Shown here: piece by piece, positions 11,301 through 21,283 of the stretch | How the letters are laid out: the number at the start of each line of letters is the position of its first letter | How positions within the stretch are numbered: the stretch's first letter is position 1 | Source: Pomphorhynchus laevis | Lineage: Eukaryota > Acanthocephala > Palaeacanthocephala > Echinorhynchida > Pomphorhynchidae | Length of the DNA stretch: 64,000 nt | Assembly: GCA_012934845.2 (NCBI GenBank) | Contig: WNNJ02001333.1 | Span: forward strand, 173,371-237,370 | Direction: 5' to 3' | The notes under the pieces: model-generated | Database searches by the model: none | What the model saw: only the letters and a program-made list of their open reading frames with translations | Told to the model about the DNA's origin: nothing | Program-made: the position numbers and the translations under genes

Positions 11301-14300
11301 TATGTTTCTTAATTTTGCCTTTATATTCAAAGTACATCATTAGCTAATTTCGAATTGAAAGGCCATACGCAGCAAATTAAAATTGAATTTATTTTCAAAA
11401 TTTAGACAGAACAAGTCTGCCAAAATCAGATATATTTTTAATTTGAAATATAAGAGGAATTAGATATCAAAGTATAAAGTTTGAATTCATGCTTGGTATT
11501 CAATGACGATTAAATACTTATTGTTTTGTCGAAATTTTAAGATTTCGACAGAACAAATTCTATCAGAAATGCAAAAGGAATTAAAAAGTTATAAATTTGA
11601 AAATTTGAAAATATAATTTTAGCACTTGTCGTAGTGATATATAATTAATGTCTACGTTATTACCTTGCTTCAAGATCCTTGATTTGATATAGAATCCAGT
11701 ATTTATTATAAAATTCTTGATTAACATTGAATCTATATAGAAATTCTCATGTTGTTACTATTTGACAGCTGAAAGCGCTTTTGCGTTTTATAATGCTTGT
11801 TTTTGCTAGCATTCATATGATGAGTCCGAACGCGAAAGGAATTGACCATCCTGATATGCGCGCAATAATGTGTCAAGAAGAAGCAATAAGGTACAATGAA
11901 AAATGATTACGTTCATTATAAAATAAAATTCTTCCGAATTCGTTTTGTTTAACAGCAAAGTTAGAATAAGGAATTTTATCAAGGCGGTATCCGAATTAGA
12001 ATTAGCAATTGAAGCCATAAAGATCGGCAGCAAGTTCATCATTGATAATAAGTAAGACTGCATTTTCACTAATTGCTTGTAAAATTTATTCAAAGTGTAG
12101 CAGCAATTAATCATTGATATCTAACTTGTAATATCTATTTAGTTACATTATTTCATGTTTCCTTGTAGTTCGGAATATCAGAATATAGCGAAGGATATAA
12201 TCGATGTTATTGATGGTAAATCTTCTGCTGTTATAAAAACCTTCAAGGTATATCAAATTGATACGAACATTGCCGTCATTTACGTTATTTTTCTTAGGAC
12301 AGTATAAATTACGATTCCCTTGTTACTGGCGGTAAAATTTCCCCAATAAACGGTAAGTTATTTTTTTATTATAGGCTTTGCATCGTACTTCTGCTATTCA
12401 AAATTCTATTGTTCAATTGTTTATGAACACATAAGCTTTGGCTATTAATGATAGATTAGCGAAAATTATATTTATTGACCGTTGATTACATTTGTTGTTA
12501 ATAAATTTAAAAGTTAAGTGTCATAAGGCGTTAAATTTTCCACGCTAAAAATTAACTTTACTAAAATTTGTTGATTTGTGTCGCTGGTAATTTAAATAAT
12601 AATAACTTGAATTAAAAAACCAAGATTGCGTTATCTTTTACATTATAAGAATAAACTCCCTTTTTAAATATTAATTTATAATTAATAAATTAATTCATAA
12701 ATTAATACATAAATTATAATTAATAAATTAATTCATAAACTAATACATAAATTAACTCATTTTTCTTCGTAAAATAAAAATATAAAGAACAAGCGATTAT
12801 TGTGTATTGAAGCAATGCTTTATTAAATATTTTTTTGTATTAGTATCGCCCTTTGTAGGGCGATAAAACATATTGCTTTACTGAGTGGCTTTAAATCACA
12901 TTTTATTGATTTAATATAAAATATCAGTACGTTTTTTGTGTAATTTTAATTTAATTGTATTAATTTCAAACCCAAGGTTAGTATAAAGCACACTTATAAT
13001 TGAAAAAGAAACATCTGGACAATCAAAAATGTTTTCCAAAATCGAAAGAGGTTTGTTCAAATTTTTAATCACAACTATGTTCATCAACAGCAGCAATTGT
13101 ATCAGTAGCTGTTAAACTTTGTGCATTTTTATACCATTCTAGGAAAAACCGCTACACATCGGTTAGTTCAAAGAACAAAACAAAAATTACACTGAACAAA
13201 AACGTGTATGTAATACAATCAGAAAATATAAAAAATATAAAAATATATGAAAACCAAACAAAAACAATAAGTAATTCACAAGAAATTCATTGCAATCAAA
13301 ATAAAACATAAAATGAATGTGAGTGCGGGCTTAACACACACGCACATTTGCACACCCAGTAATAGTTAAATATACAGTTTCACAACATGTTAGGAAGACT
13401 AGTAACTGTCTGGATATTGACTCTGCAAAGATTGAGTTGGTTTAACCTCATCTAAAAATGGGCTTGCCTCAGAGTCACTATTGATTAAGTCCTATGGGCA
13501 GAAAGGTTTATAAGGCAACGCTGGAGGTTATGATCTATACATACATTGATATATGTTTGCAGTGATTGTCTTCATTGTAATTTGGTTTCTTATTATGTTT
13601 TATGTTGATCTAATTTAAATTTGTTTGCATGTATAATTTCATTATATATGCAATTTCAATTGTATCGTGTTTAATTGTTTAATTTGTATTATGTTTTCTT
13701 TTGATTGGAATGAATTTTCTGTGAATTACTAATTGTTTTTGTTTTGTTGGTTTTTATATATTTTTATATTTTTAGATTGTAATACATACTCGTTTCTGCT
13801 CAGTTTAATTTTTGTTTTTATTTTGTTCTTTGAACTAACCGATGTCTAGCGGTTTTTCCTTGAATGGTATAAAAATGCACAAAGTTTAACAGCTACTAAT
13901 GCAATTGTTGATGATGAACATAGTTGTCTTTGAAAATTTGAAATAAACCTCCTTAGATTTTGCTAAAATAAAAATTTTGATGGTTCAGCTATTTTATCAA
14001 TCAATTGTCGGGACAATGAGCATCTTTGGTACACACTTTTAATGTTTGACTAATATCGGTTCTATTCGAAGGTGTCGTTGATTGTAAAACAATACAAATT
14101 GATGATTTGGAAATGGTTTGTATTAGAAGAGCGCGAGTGGACTAGGATTTGAATAATACGCTACTGTGTGTATGGATAGTTTACTTATAAAACTTTTCTC
14201 TGGATTGAGCCTTGCTCGAGTTTCTTCTGGGCACTAGGCATTTTTATCTGTGTGATCTTCCTATTTGAAAAGCTGGCAACAGCAATAAGTTTACAAAATT

Positions 14301-17300
14301 ATAGTCTACCGTTTATTTGGTATATTGCCAGTACCAACTGCGGCAGAGTGCAAACAATATTTTCTTGAATTATTTCATGTCGTGGCTTATCTTAATTGAG
14401 TGATTTTTGTATGAACGCAATTTTTAAATTTAGATCAATTGACAAAGTACAGTAAAATTGTCGGTGAAATTAAGGACATTGAAAACGATTTGGAATTATA
14501 TCGACTGGAACAGTGCAAGCGTCTCAAACACGTAAGATTACTGCCATTCTGGAAGTAAGGTTGTTATTTTTGGGCTCGCGCGATGTTTTTTATCACAATT
14601 CAATTACTAGTTACATCTTGCTTAATTAATATGCCTTTGATTAACTGATATTTCCTTGACGCTATCTTTCTCACCAGAAAAATTTTAAGTTAATATAATC
14701 AGTTGTTCCAGTTCAAATTGTTTACTTGAACGCCATTAAGGCCAAAATAAATAATACATTCTACAATAACAGTTGTGGGTGTTTGAACTCTAAATCACTT
14801 TTGATAGCAGTCTAATGGGATCTTAAAACGTGTATGTGATTTACTATTTAGTTATTTGGACACTTTTATATGAAAATATTTGATATTTTGAAGAACATCA
14901 ATTACGACATCTACAATAGATTTTTCTCTCCCGTAGTATCTGATGATTATACATAGTAGTTTTTATCAAGTGCGGAAATTACACTGTTGTTATTACCAGA
15001 GAAACTACACGGAGAATCCTTCCTATTGTTATATATGCATTTACATCAGCATAGAGTTTTACATATTCCTTATTAAGCAACTCCTTGTAAAGGTTGTTGA
15101 AAGCGTCGATAAAGTGTTAAAATAAATTGGTGCCGTGTGTAAGTTAATGTAAATTAATAGTTAAAAATCGATCATTTTCTCGTTTAAAAATAAGTATATG
15201 CTTTGTTTATTATTAGGACAAAGTAGTCTATGTGGAGTCTGGACGAAATCGCTATCACCTGGAGATCCCTTCACATCTGTGTAAGAGTTCCTTGCCGAAT
15301 AGTTATAAAATAACACAGTCGAAAAAATCGAGCAATATGTATACGTTTTATGTTTCTCTCCATTTCTATATTACTTAATGTTTCCTTGCAGATATATAAC
15401 GTCATACATTGAGGATATGCTTAGGCTACTTTCGGCTAAAGAAGCTGGCCGGGACACTTTTGAAAGTGATTGCGTACGGGAAATGTTTGCCACTTTTGAT
15501 ATTAAGTAATTAAGAACACACTATCTGTGCCATGTTTTCAACGCTACATTTTTCTAATATCTATACTGCAGATATCCGCTATGGAACAAGATTTCAAAGT
15601 GTCTAGCTACAATTGATGTTTTACAGTCTATGGCAAGATGGAAGGATAATCTGTTAATTAGTTGTCGTCCTCAGATACTAGTACAATCAACAGACTTGGA
15701 GAACGAAGAACAGGTTATGTGTAGAATAAATTTTAATATGTTAGTTCTGTTTTCTTTTAGACACCTTTTATAGAAATAGAACACGGTTTACACCCTCTTC
15801 TTTGTTTACGTGATCCCGATTTCATCCCGAATGATATTTACCTCTCTGGTCAGGTAATTTACTATTTGCATAAATAGCAGTATTTGAAAACTAATTTATA
15901 CAATTGATGTATAGAGAATAATGCTTATTACCGGTCCGAATATGGGTGGAAAGTCAACTCTACTACGACAGGTAGGATTGATTGTTCTTCTTGCACAGGT
16001 TGGAATGCACGTCCCAGCAAGATCTGTACGTTTTACAATATGTGATCGCATAATGACTAGAATCGGAAGTTATGATCGACCGGCTAAAGGTCAGAGCACT
16101 TTCCACGTTGAATTATCTGAGATGCAGCACATTCTTTCCAACGCTAGCCGAAACAGTTTGGCTTTGATTGATGAATTCGGTAAATGTTTTGTATTAGTTT
16201 ATGCCAACAATAACTAAGATATTCAACGTGAAAGCTCATAAACTTTATGTAAATAGGAAGAGGGACGTCGATCGAAGATGGTCAAGCAATGTCGAAGGCT
16301 GTTCTTAATTATATTACAAAGAAGCTTCAATGTCGAACCATATTTTCAACACATTTCCATTACTTGTTGACAGATAGTTCACTATGTAATAAGGTTCAAC
16401 TGTCATACATGGTTAGTAGTTGAAACTTACTTGACTTTCCATTTGTGTCTTGAGTTCTTATCTCGGTCATAAATATATTTGAATTTTTACCAAATGAATT
16501 ATATTAATGCCTGTATATTACAAATATTCGCTAAACTATTGAAAAATAATAATTATTATTACTACATAATCTAATTATTCTAATTTATTTTAATGTATGC
16601 AACAACCTATACTTTGAAATCATATTTATGTTTTAAATTTCCGACCTTCAACTTTGGTCGTTTTCAAAGAACATCTAAAATACATAACAGATTAAATCAA
16701 AGACGTAAATATAGAATTAAATTGTATATGCTCCGTATAAGTTCGCTATCTGTTGAGTTTACTATTCTCTGAAGATTTTTAGCCAATAAACACTTTATAC
16801 CAAAATAATTTTTTTATCCGATTTATTAATCTGATTGGGCGATAATTTTTGATAACCATAATTTAAAATTATTGATAATGACTTTTAAAATAACACAACT
16901 CTTGTTATATACACAAATCATGTATCACGGACACTATTTCTAATCATCACCTGGTCTTAACAATTCAAATTTTATATATTTACTAACCACTTTATTAATA
17001 CTATCATGATTTGCTAAGCTTATATCAGTTTATTCTATAATTTGTCAAAAATAAATCTGTATTTTTCACTCAACACGTTTAACCATCCGGAGCGCAATCA
17101 ATATCCCATTTATTTGATCTGGATCTTTTGAATAATATACATATACGCAAATGATACTTGAAATAGCCCTGTTATTGTTTTGATATAATTACAGTAATGC
17201 GTCATTATTTAATACATTATTTAGTCTTTGCCAACATAATTCTTATTAAATATTCGATTTTGATGATACATTTTTATTTATAGAATTTTGGAAGCAGGAT

Positions 17301-19725
17301 CATAAAAAAAGAAAACTTTTAATTTTAATATTTCGCAAACTTCTGTTATCATCATCAGAAAACAAAAAAATCTGATGTATTTTTTTCTGATGATGATAAC
17401 AGAAGTTTGCGAAATATTAAAATTAAAAGTTTTCTTTTTTTATGATCCTGCTTCCAAAATTCAATAGTTCTTTTTAAATGATTTTATTGAATTAGTTGTA
17501 ATCAATGCGTCAATAAACGGCTAGAGTCAGGGTAATTTAACTTGTTGATAATCCATTATTAGATGATATGAATTATATTTACAAGTATCGATGAGAAAAT
17601 CTTTAATCGCTATTTAGCTAATCTTAGTGTGCGCTCATTACTACATCATTGTTATAAATTTGTTTAATGTACATTCACACAGTAAATGTTCAGTAATTAT
17701 TGCTTGCATGTTTTTTGTAACGATAAAAATAGTCAGTATTAGTTTAAAGATAGCTTTTGAATAGGAACATCAAACAAAAACTAGATAAACTGAAATTAAA
17801 TTGACAAAATTAATTAATTTTCGAATTCTGCTGCACACATAATCAAATTTCTTTCTGTATAATTATGACATTATACATATTTTATTAGCTTTCATAAATC
17901 AACTTTTATATTATTTAGTAATCAGCTTCAATAGAATTGATCGATCTGTATTTTGTTCTAACGTGTAAAAGGCTTGTCTTTTTAGGATTTTGAGAAGCAG
18001 TCGGATGATAACATTGCATTCATGTACAAATTGAGGAAAGGCATTTGCAACAATAGTCATGGATTAGTTGTTGCGAGAATGGCAAATCTTCCTGAAGAGG
18101 TAGAAACTTATTTGATGATAATTTTCTTAAAATGAAGCAGCAGCATAACGTGAGATGTGTTTTATTTTGTCATCCTTCATTTATTAATTTAGAATGCAAT
18201 AAAACCTACTTAAAATTATCGTTTCATAAAATCATTTAAAGCCATAGATCTTCCTTTCAATTGGTGTGAATTAATTCTGTAATGTATTTTACATACATTA
18301 GGAAATTATATTTGTGAATAGCACATTTTTACACCAACAATGATATTATGGTGTTACTCAATAAATATATTATGTCATAGCTTATATACTGTAAACTTTA
18401 ACATTCAAGTATCGATTATTCGACTAGATTTGGAATGATATTAGGTGTGTAGTGTGTGATTTGATACCTGCTGACATTATACAAATACCCATACACTAAA
18501 ATAAACTACAAAGACATTTGCAAATTTGTTAAATTACAAATATATTATAATATATGCGTCAATATATTTATTATTTATAATAAGATACTTATAATTGCAA
18601 TTATTTATTATTTTATTAATGATGCTAATTCCGTATAAAAACGGAGTCGGTTCTAAATGTATGCATTTTCCATTTCACATAGTTGTGTACCAGATCCTGT
18701 TACAATCGAGCAGCTTGTAGATCCTTGTGTAGTGTGTATATACCATCGCTGATTTAGTCGTCCTTTCGGACGTTTACCATCTACTTAAATGCTTAGACGT
18801 GCTTTTTCCATTGTTTCTTCAGTTGCACGCATAGTGTGGCTGAACCATCGAAGACGGGCTTCTCACATTTTTTGCTTGATTGCCTCAGCACCGAACCGCT
18901 ATCGGATGTCGTCTTCGCACACATGGTCGAGGCTAGTTACTCCACTTGTTCATCTCAGCATCTTAGTCTTTATGAATGCAATTTTGAGCTTATAAGGACG
19001 TGTTCATATATAGCTGATATAGCGGCAAATTTTAAATACGGCTCCTGATCAGCATGTCACAAGATATGCCGTCAGGAGGGTGTCCACGTTTAGCTCACCC
19101 CGCAGTTGGTTTACTGCGGGCATTTTCCAGGGGCACCACAAGGAGAGACGGACACACACCTGGCCTGTGAATTTTCTAAGATCTATGACATTTTTTTTAG
19201 AATCTATGTCCATATATGTATACACTCATATGTATGATATTATGATATATATAATATATTCACTCCATATATGTATTTACTCGGATACAATTCATAGTAG
19301 ATATTTATGACGACTCCAAAGAAGTCTTGTCCACTTTGAAAATGCAATTTTATACTCATTAATTTTGTAAGCGGTCTTAGACCTCCTTGGAGGGGGACTA
19401 CTAAATTGATCACGATTGAGTACGATCGCACACACGTTTTGGAAGTATTATTTTCTGTTTGATATTGATGATAATTGTGATATAAGTTGAACGTTTTAGA
19501 TATAAATTGTAATTTATAAAATAACAAGATTATTTTGTTTTAGATACTTATAATGGCGGAGACAAAATCAAAACTGCTTGAGGACGAGTGCAGTGCCTTA
19601 TGTTTATTTAGGTATGATTTGTGGTTCATAAAACATATTTTTTAATGTCTAAACAACTTAATGAATTTAGGAAAATGTGCGAATGCAAAACGGACAATGA
19701 CTTACTAAATTTGATCACAAATTAG
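5217..19725 (+). CDS. MSH6: DNA mismatch repair protein MSH6 (MutS homologue), 3' part, 17 exons
   Basis: MSH6 pairs with MSH2 in the nucleus as MutS-alpha, which recognises base mismatches and small loops and uses ATP. The exons are 5217-5367, 7612-7698, 10771-10933, 11810-11890, 11956-12051, 12169-12247, 12298-12352, 14434-14531, 15217-15338, 15392-15505, 15572-15713, 15761-15853, 15915-16179, 16257-16411, 17986-18099, 19544-19611 and 19671-19725. All have GT-AG ends and matching phases, and give 645 codons plus a stop. In order they cover the lever/core ([26 protein letters not shown]), the clamp and lever ([10 protein letters not shown]), and the ATPase: Walker [20 protein letters not shown], Walker B LALIDEFG, and FSTHFHYL. 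It ends with the helical C-terminus LCLFRKM. MSH6 is favoured over MSH2-5 because the segments align through the lever and the C-terminal tail. The N-terminal half is not seen. Confidence 0.93.
5480..5695 (+). mobile_element. Naiad-type PLE 3' tail (copy D)
   Basis: 'gctcttaagtgg' with 'ggatagataacaagtaatat' matches, on the opposite strand, the RT C-terminus and first 3' bases of copy A (about 4615-4560). The three-way-junction RNA follows at 5572-5673. It begins about 110 bp after MSH6 exon 5217-5367. Confidence 0.65.
5572..5673 (+). ncRNA. Three-way-junction RNA (Naiad copy D), core decayed
   Basis: AAAGG (5572-5576) pairs with CCUUU (5669-5673). AUACAU/AUGUAU (5579-5584/5592-5597) is the short hairpin. 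GCUAUG...CGUAGC (5608-5613/5646-5651) is the long one. The hammerhead strands have drifted (GAUA for GAAA, UUUGUGG for CUGAUGA), but the helices remain. Confidence 0.45.
6395..6565. mobile_element. Palindromic PLE remnant with hammerhead-like cores
   Basis: It begins 'ggggctggatcaaagagaag'. The minus-strand core at 6432-6463 ends in GAAAUAUC. The plus-strand core at 6517-6549 is CUGAAGAUG, CUCUAGCAGAGGUUAGC, then GCAAAC. The right outer end is lost. Confidence 0.65.
6687..6765. repeat. Inverted and direct 15-bp repeats
   Basis: 'aatagctggtcgtaa' occurs at about 6684 and 6726 directly and as its inverse at about 6703, with a diverged copy ('aatagccggttgttaa') after. Runs of 'ttaatta' join them. 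Confidence 0.75.
6840..7320 (+). mobile_element. Naiad-type PLE 3' tail (copy C)
   Basis: Holds the structured region at 6876-6979, then a long A+T-rich end with repeated 'tttctaattt' and 'aatactag', then 'caattagctgatc', the inverse of the outer end motif of copies A and B. No coding part was recognised upstream of it. Confidence 0.55.
6876..6979 (+). ncRNA. Type-II hammerhead-like three-way junction (Naiad copy C)
   Basis: CUGAUGA (6967-6973) is intact and followed by one U and UUCU, which pairs with AGAG (6877-6880). The hairpin UACAU/AUGUA (6885-6889/6897-6901) is identical to copy A. The GAAA strand is degenerate here (UAAG). The long helix is weaker than in copy A. Confidence 0.5.
7612..7698 (+). 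CDS. MSH6: MSH6 exon (end of lever, start of core)
   Basis: The peptide is [30 protein letters not shown]. It corresponds to the MSH6 stretch VLDAVTLNNLEIF...LLERVDTC that precedes the FGKRLL motif. The acceptor is 'catatag' and the donor 'ccag|gtaggc'. Confidence 0.85.
8078..8111 (-). ncRNA. Hammerhead-like motif 3' of the PLE ORF
   Basis: UUGAUAAUG, CCGCGGUUAGCGAAC, GAAAUAUC on the minus strand, 30-60 bp after the endonuclease stop. The first core strand is degenerate; the GAAAUAUC end is exact. It ties the palindromic remnants elsewhere to this PLE family. Confidence 0.5.
8141..8806 (-). pseudogene. PLE RT C-terminus and GIY-YIG endonuclease
   Basis: 221 uninterrupted codons. The RT end [20 protein letters not shown] is followed by the connector [20 protein letters not shown] and HLDSLVTKP, then the nuclease [60 protein letters not shown] and [18 protein letters not shown], the R-x3-R-x2-EH motif, H-x-x-TGH and the catalytic Glu are all visible. 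The endonuclease is C-terminal, as in Penelope/Poseidon-type PLEs, unlike the element at 44.5 kb. The ORF is whole here but lacks most of RT. Confidence 0.88.
9000..9150. repeat. Interspersed 'ttgttcagttatatta' repeats
   Basis: At least five direct copies and two inverted copies ('ttaaactgaacaa') occur in 150 bp, joined by 'cttatt' and 'ttgcaact'. They lie in the MSH6 intron 7699-10770. Confidence 0.8.
9541..10500 (-). mobile_element. Naiad-type PLE 3' tail (copy B)
   Basis: Collinear with copy A: RT box C ([10 protein letters not shown] at about 10430), the decayed RT C-terminus (10330-9960), the structured RNA (9919-9819) and the outer end 'atcagctaattgagtcta' at 9545. Identity to copy A is high over the RT part and lower in the RNA. 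It inserted separately into the MSH6 intron. Confidence 0.7.
9819..9919 (-). ncRNA. Three-way-junction RNA (Naiad copy B)
   Basis: AAAG pairs with CUUU where copy A has AGAG/CUCU, a compensatory G-C to A-U change. GAAA is intact. The short hairpin AAAUAUGU/AUGUAUUU is kept with two G-U pairs. The CUGAUGA strand is degenerate (UGGAUAA) and the long helix is broken. Confidence 0.5.
10771..10933 (+). CDS. MSH6: MSH6 exon (core, GKRLL motif)
   Basis: The acceptor 'ttgactttag|gc' supplies the second and third bases of a Gly codon begun in the exon before, giving [24 protein letters not shown]...IPDLERSLM. The match to MSH6 FGKRLLKQWLCAPLC...LPDLERLL is strong. The donor is 'atgtg|gtattt'. Reading the ORF from the upstream TTG would be wrong. 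Confidence 0.93.
11810..12051 (+). CDS. MSH6: MSH6 exons 11810-11890 and 11956-12051 (core helices)
   Basis: The two exons are separated by a 65-bp intron. The first gives [20 protein letters not shown] (MSH6 NHPDSRAIMYEE). The second gives [20 protein letters not shown] (MSH6 KKKIIDFLSALEGF). Phases 2-2-2 agree. Confidence 0.92.
12169..12352 (+). CDS. MSH6: MSH6 exons 12169-12247 and 12298-12352
   Basis: They are split by a 50-bp intron. The peptides are [19 protein letters not shown]... and [19 protein letters not shown], the latter matching the MSH6 segment [21 protein letters not shown]. The second exon donates one base to a Asp codon completed at 14434. Confidence 0.85.
12600..12760. 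repeat. A+T simple repeat
   Basis: A diverged tandem of 'aattaataaattaattcataaattaatacat' appears about twice, at about 12673-12758. It lies inside the long MSH6 intron 12353-14433. Confidence 0.6.
12955..14080. mobile_element. Long foldback element in an MSH6 intron
   Basis: The left arm (about 12960-13322) is the reverse complement of the right arm (about 13685-14070), with moderate divergence. The best matched block holds 'ttgttctttgaactaaccga' and 'tataaaaatgcacaaagttt'. The loop (about 13323-13684) holds a separate small structure, with gactctg at about 13438 pairing with cagagtc at about 13493 around a tgag/ctca hairpin. Both arms can be read as [13 protein letters not shown], so the repeated unit may once have been coding, but I do not recognise it. 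Confidence 0.65.
14434..14531 (+). CDS. MSH6: MSH6 exon (clamp helices)
   Basis: [33 protein letters not shown] corresponds to MSH6 [27 protein letters not shown]. The acceptor is 'aaatttag', the donor 'cac|gtaaga', and it ends in phase 0. Confidence 0.9.
15217..15505 (+). CDS. MSH6: MSH6 exons 15217-15338 and 15392-15505
   Basis: The first gives [20 protein letters not shown] (MSH6 IGRNRYQLEIPENF). The second gives [19 protein letters not shown]...FATFDIK (MSH6 TKTIEKKLANLINAEERRD...FYNFDKN). The 53-bp intron splits an Ile codon after its second base. Confidence 0.95.
15572..15853 (+). CDS. MSH6: MSH6 exons 15572-15713 and 15761-15853
   Basis: [22 protein letters not shown] is followed, after a 47-bp intron, by [16 protein letters not shown]...[12 protein letters not shown]. 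The latter is the pre-ATPase strand pair of MSH6 (PFLELKGSRHPC...DDFIPNDI). The 47-bp intron is the shortest in the gene. Confidence 0.96.
15915..16179 (+). CDS. MSH6: MSH6 exon (ATPase, Walker A to Walker B)
   Basis: It encodes [21 protein letters not shown] (Walker A), the Q-loop region, [22 protein letters not shown] (MutS signature) and SLALIDEFG (Walker B). The last G codon is completed at 16257. This exon alone fixes the family. Confidence 0.98.
16257..16411 (+). CDS. MSH6: MSH6 exon (ATPase, H-loop)
   Basis: [20 protein letters not shown]...[15 protein letters not shown] matches MSH6 [20 protein letters not shown]...CRTLFSTHYHSL. It ends in phase 0 at 'atg|gttagt' before a 1.57-kb intron. 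Confidence 0.97.
16412..17985. other. MSH6 intron with a PLE palindrome
   Basis: The intron is A+T-rich and has no coding sequence I recognise apart from the palindromic PLE remnant at 17282-17462, listed separately. Confidence 0.8.
17282..17462. mobile_element. Nearly perfect PLE palindrome with two hammerhead-like cores
   Basis: The arms, about 75 bp, are almost identical and meet near 17370. Each contains CUGAUGAUG, AUAACAGAAGUUUGC, GAAAUAUU (minus strand 17328-17357, plus strand 17387-17416). The outer ends 'gaattttggaagcaggatca' correspond to those of the other palindromic PLE remnants. High arm identity suggests a fairly recent insertion or arm correction. Confidence 0.75.
17986..18099 (+). 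CDS. MSH6: MSH6 exon (post-ATPase)
   Basis: [38 protein letters not shown] aligns with MSH6 [29 protein letters not shown]. The conserved Tyr of YGF is His here (SHGL). Confidence 0.96.
18640..19010 (-). mobile_element. RTE-like LINE, 3' end fragment
   Basis: On the minus strand, broken frames read [20 protein letters not shown] and [13 protein letters not shown], then [11 protein letters not shown]. This is the RTE-clade C-terminus (RLRWFGHVMR...GRPKKRW...DL). It lies inside the MSH6 intron 18100-19543. The adjoining 19050-19180 is also G+C-richer and may be part of the same insertion. Confidence 0.6.
19544..19725 (+). CDS. MSH6: MSH6 terminal exons 19544-19611 and 19671-19725
   Basis: [22 protein letters not shown], then [18 protein letters not shown] and TAG. 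The last exon completes an Arg codon across a 59-bp intron and matches the MSH6 ending LRLFREVCLA...LLTLIKEL. Stopping at the unspliced TAA near 19642 would lose this match. Confidence 0.88.
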
Positions 19726-20382
19726 CAACGATTTTTAATATAGGAAATAGTAATTAATGAATGTTTAATTTCTGTACCTATCGAGTGTACAAGTTTACAG
19801 AGAATGATGTTTTTATTTCTAAGTGCACTTGTGTTCAATATCGACTATATTCTTGATTCTATTTAATAATAATTCAAGACTACGCTGCTTTTCATTTTCG
19901 AATATATGTTGATAATGACATTTGGTTTTACCTAAAAGGCATTAGAATGTAAATAGTGTAAGTACGTTCTTGACTTCAAACTTTTTGAAAGCGATCTCAA
20001 CCTATTTTCGAATAATGCTAGTAGAAAAACAAATTTTAAAATAACTTAAGCGGATTAAAGATAGAAAATAAAATGAGGTCAATTATTTTGATCGTGAAGT
20101 TAAGTCAGCTAACGTATCTTAATAATTTTATTATAAAAAATTAAACCGAAAAAAGGAACTTTTTGTAAAATAGCGTTTGAAGCAAAAATATCAATTAGTG
20201 AAGATTATTCTATGAATATTAAAATAATTGTTGCTAAACTAACGCTAGCATTACTGTGCTGTTTTTGACGAATCAACGACTAAAAATGCTTGTTTTTATA
20301 ATACATATCATTCAATTTTAATGTTATTTATAAATTCAAATAAATCGTCAGAAACATAAAGTAGGATATCGTCCATGTGTTC

Positions 20383-20707
20383 TAATAATTACCCGTTATT
20401 TATATGTTGTCTTATTTCAGGATTTATGGTTAAAAAAGGAAACTTCAAAGCAGATAAAGACAAAGTATTTATTGAAGACAAAATAAATTATGCAGCTTTA
20501 TCTACTTTGAGGGTTCATACGTTGACATTTTCATTTACATAAATAAACACTCATTTGTTCAGTTTGTAAATGACCAATTTAAATAACGATTTATTTATTA
20601 TATTAATGCAAAATGTGTTTGTAAATTGTTTCACATTTGTCGACTAATTTTTATCCATTATTTAAAAATCTTCAATTCCGAGCTGGTTAAACAGTAAACG
20701 AATCGAA
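20383..20707. repeat. Segmental duplication, copy 1
   Basis: Nearly identical to 24841-25162, with only a few substitutions over about 325 bp. It contains 'ttatttcag' followed by an open frame FMVKKGNFKADKDKVFIEDK...INYAALSTLRV, ending in a stop, with 'aataaa' just after. It looks like a last exon with its acceptor, but I do not recognise the protein. Confidence 0.85.
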
Positions 20708-20709
20708 CA

Positions 20710-21270
20710 ATTTAAAAACAAATTAATTGAGTCTATAAATATTATAAAAAATCAAAATTATTTAAGTTAATTCAGTATTATGACAAAGAAAGAATGTGTT
20801 ACAATGTGGAAGAGGCTGAGATTATAGTAGCTATACAATTGTTTGTGTATACTTTGTTTTGAAGAGGAATTGTAAAAAATACAAAAAGATCAAAAGTAAA
20901 TTATGAATATGTAAAATATGTATTGGTGCAAAAGTGTTTAGCAAATATAAACACTGACTCTTAAAAAGAAATACAGATATATCTAAATTGGCTAATCTGA
21001 TCCAATTTATATGAGCCAATCTAAATTGGTTTATTTTCAATAAATCTTATATTAGTAATAAGTTACACATCTACATTTAAATATAAAGATAAGGCATATA
21101 AACACAATAGAATCTGTGCTGGTTTTTCTAATCTTAAAGATCATTTTGATAATTTAATAGGAACACATCTTAAACGCGATTATATAATAAAAAAATTCTC
21201 TGAATTACTTAAGCTTAGTTTAACCTGTTAAGCTGGAATTTTTATGGATAGATATTGTGTAAGCAGACTC
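20710..21270 (+). mobile_element. Naiad-type PLE fragment
   Basis: At about 21070-21260 broken frames read YKDKAYKHNRICAGFSNLKDHFDNLIGTHLK...LLKLSL...AGIFMDR. This is the RT C-terminus also found at 4573-4914 ([17 protein letters not shown]...FLWMD). Near 20722 is 'ttaattgagtcta', the outer-end motif of the other Naiad tails. Confidence 0.55.
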
Positions 21271-21283
21271 CATTTTAAAATAG

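Noticed and set aside
13430-13540. tRNA-like or snRNA-like fold in the foldback loop
   Set aside because: Stems are present, but no A/B box, anticodon arm or known snRNA motif could be placed.
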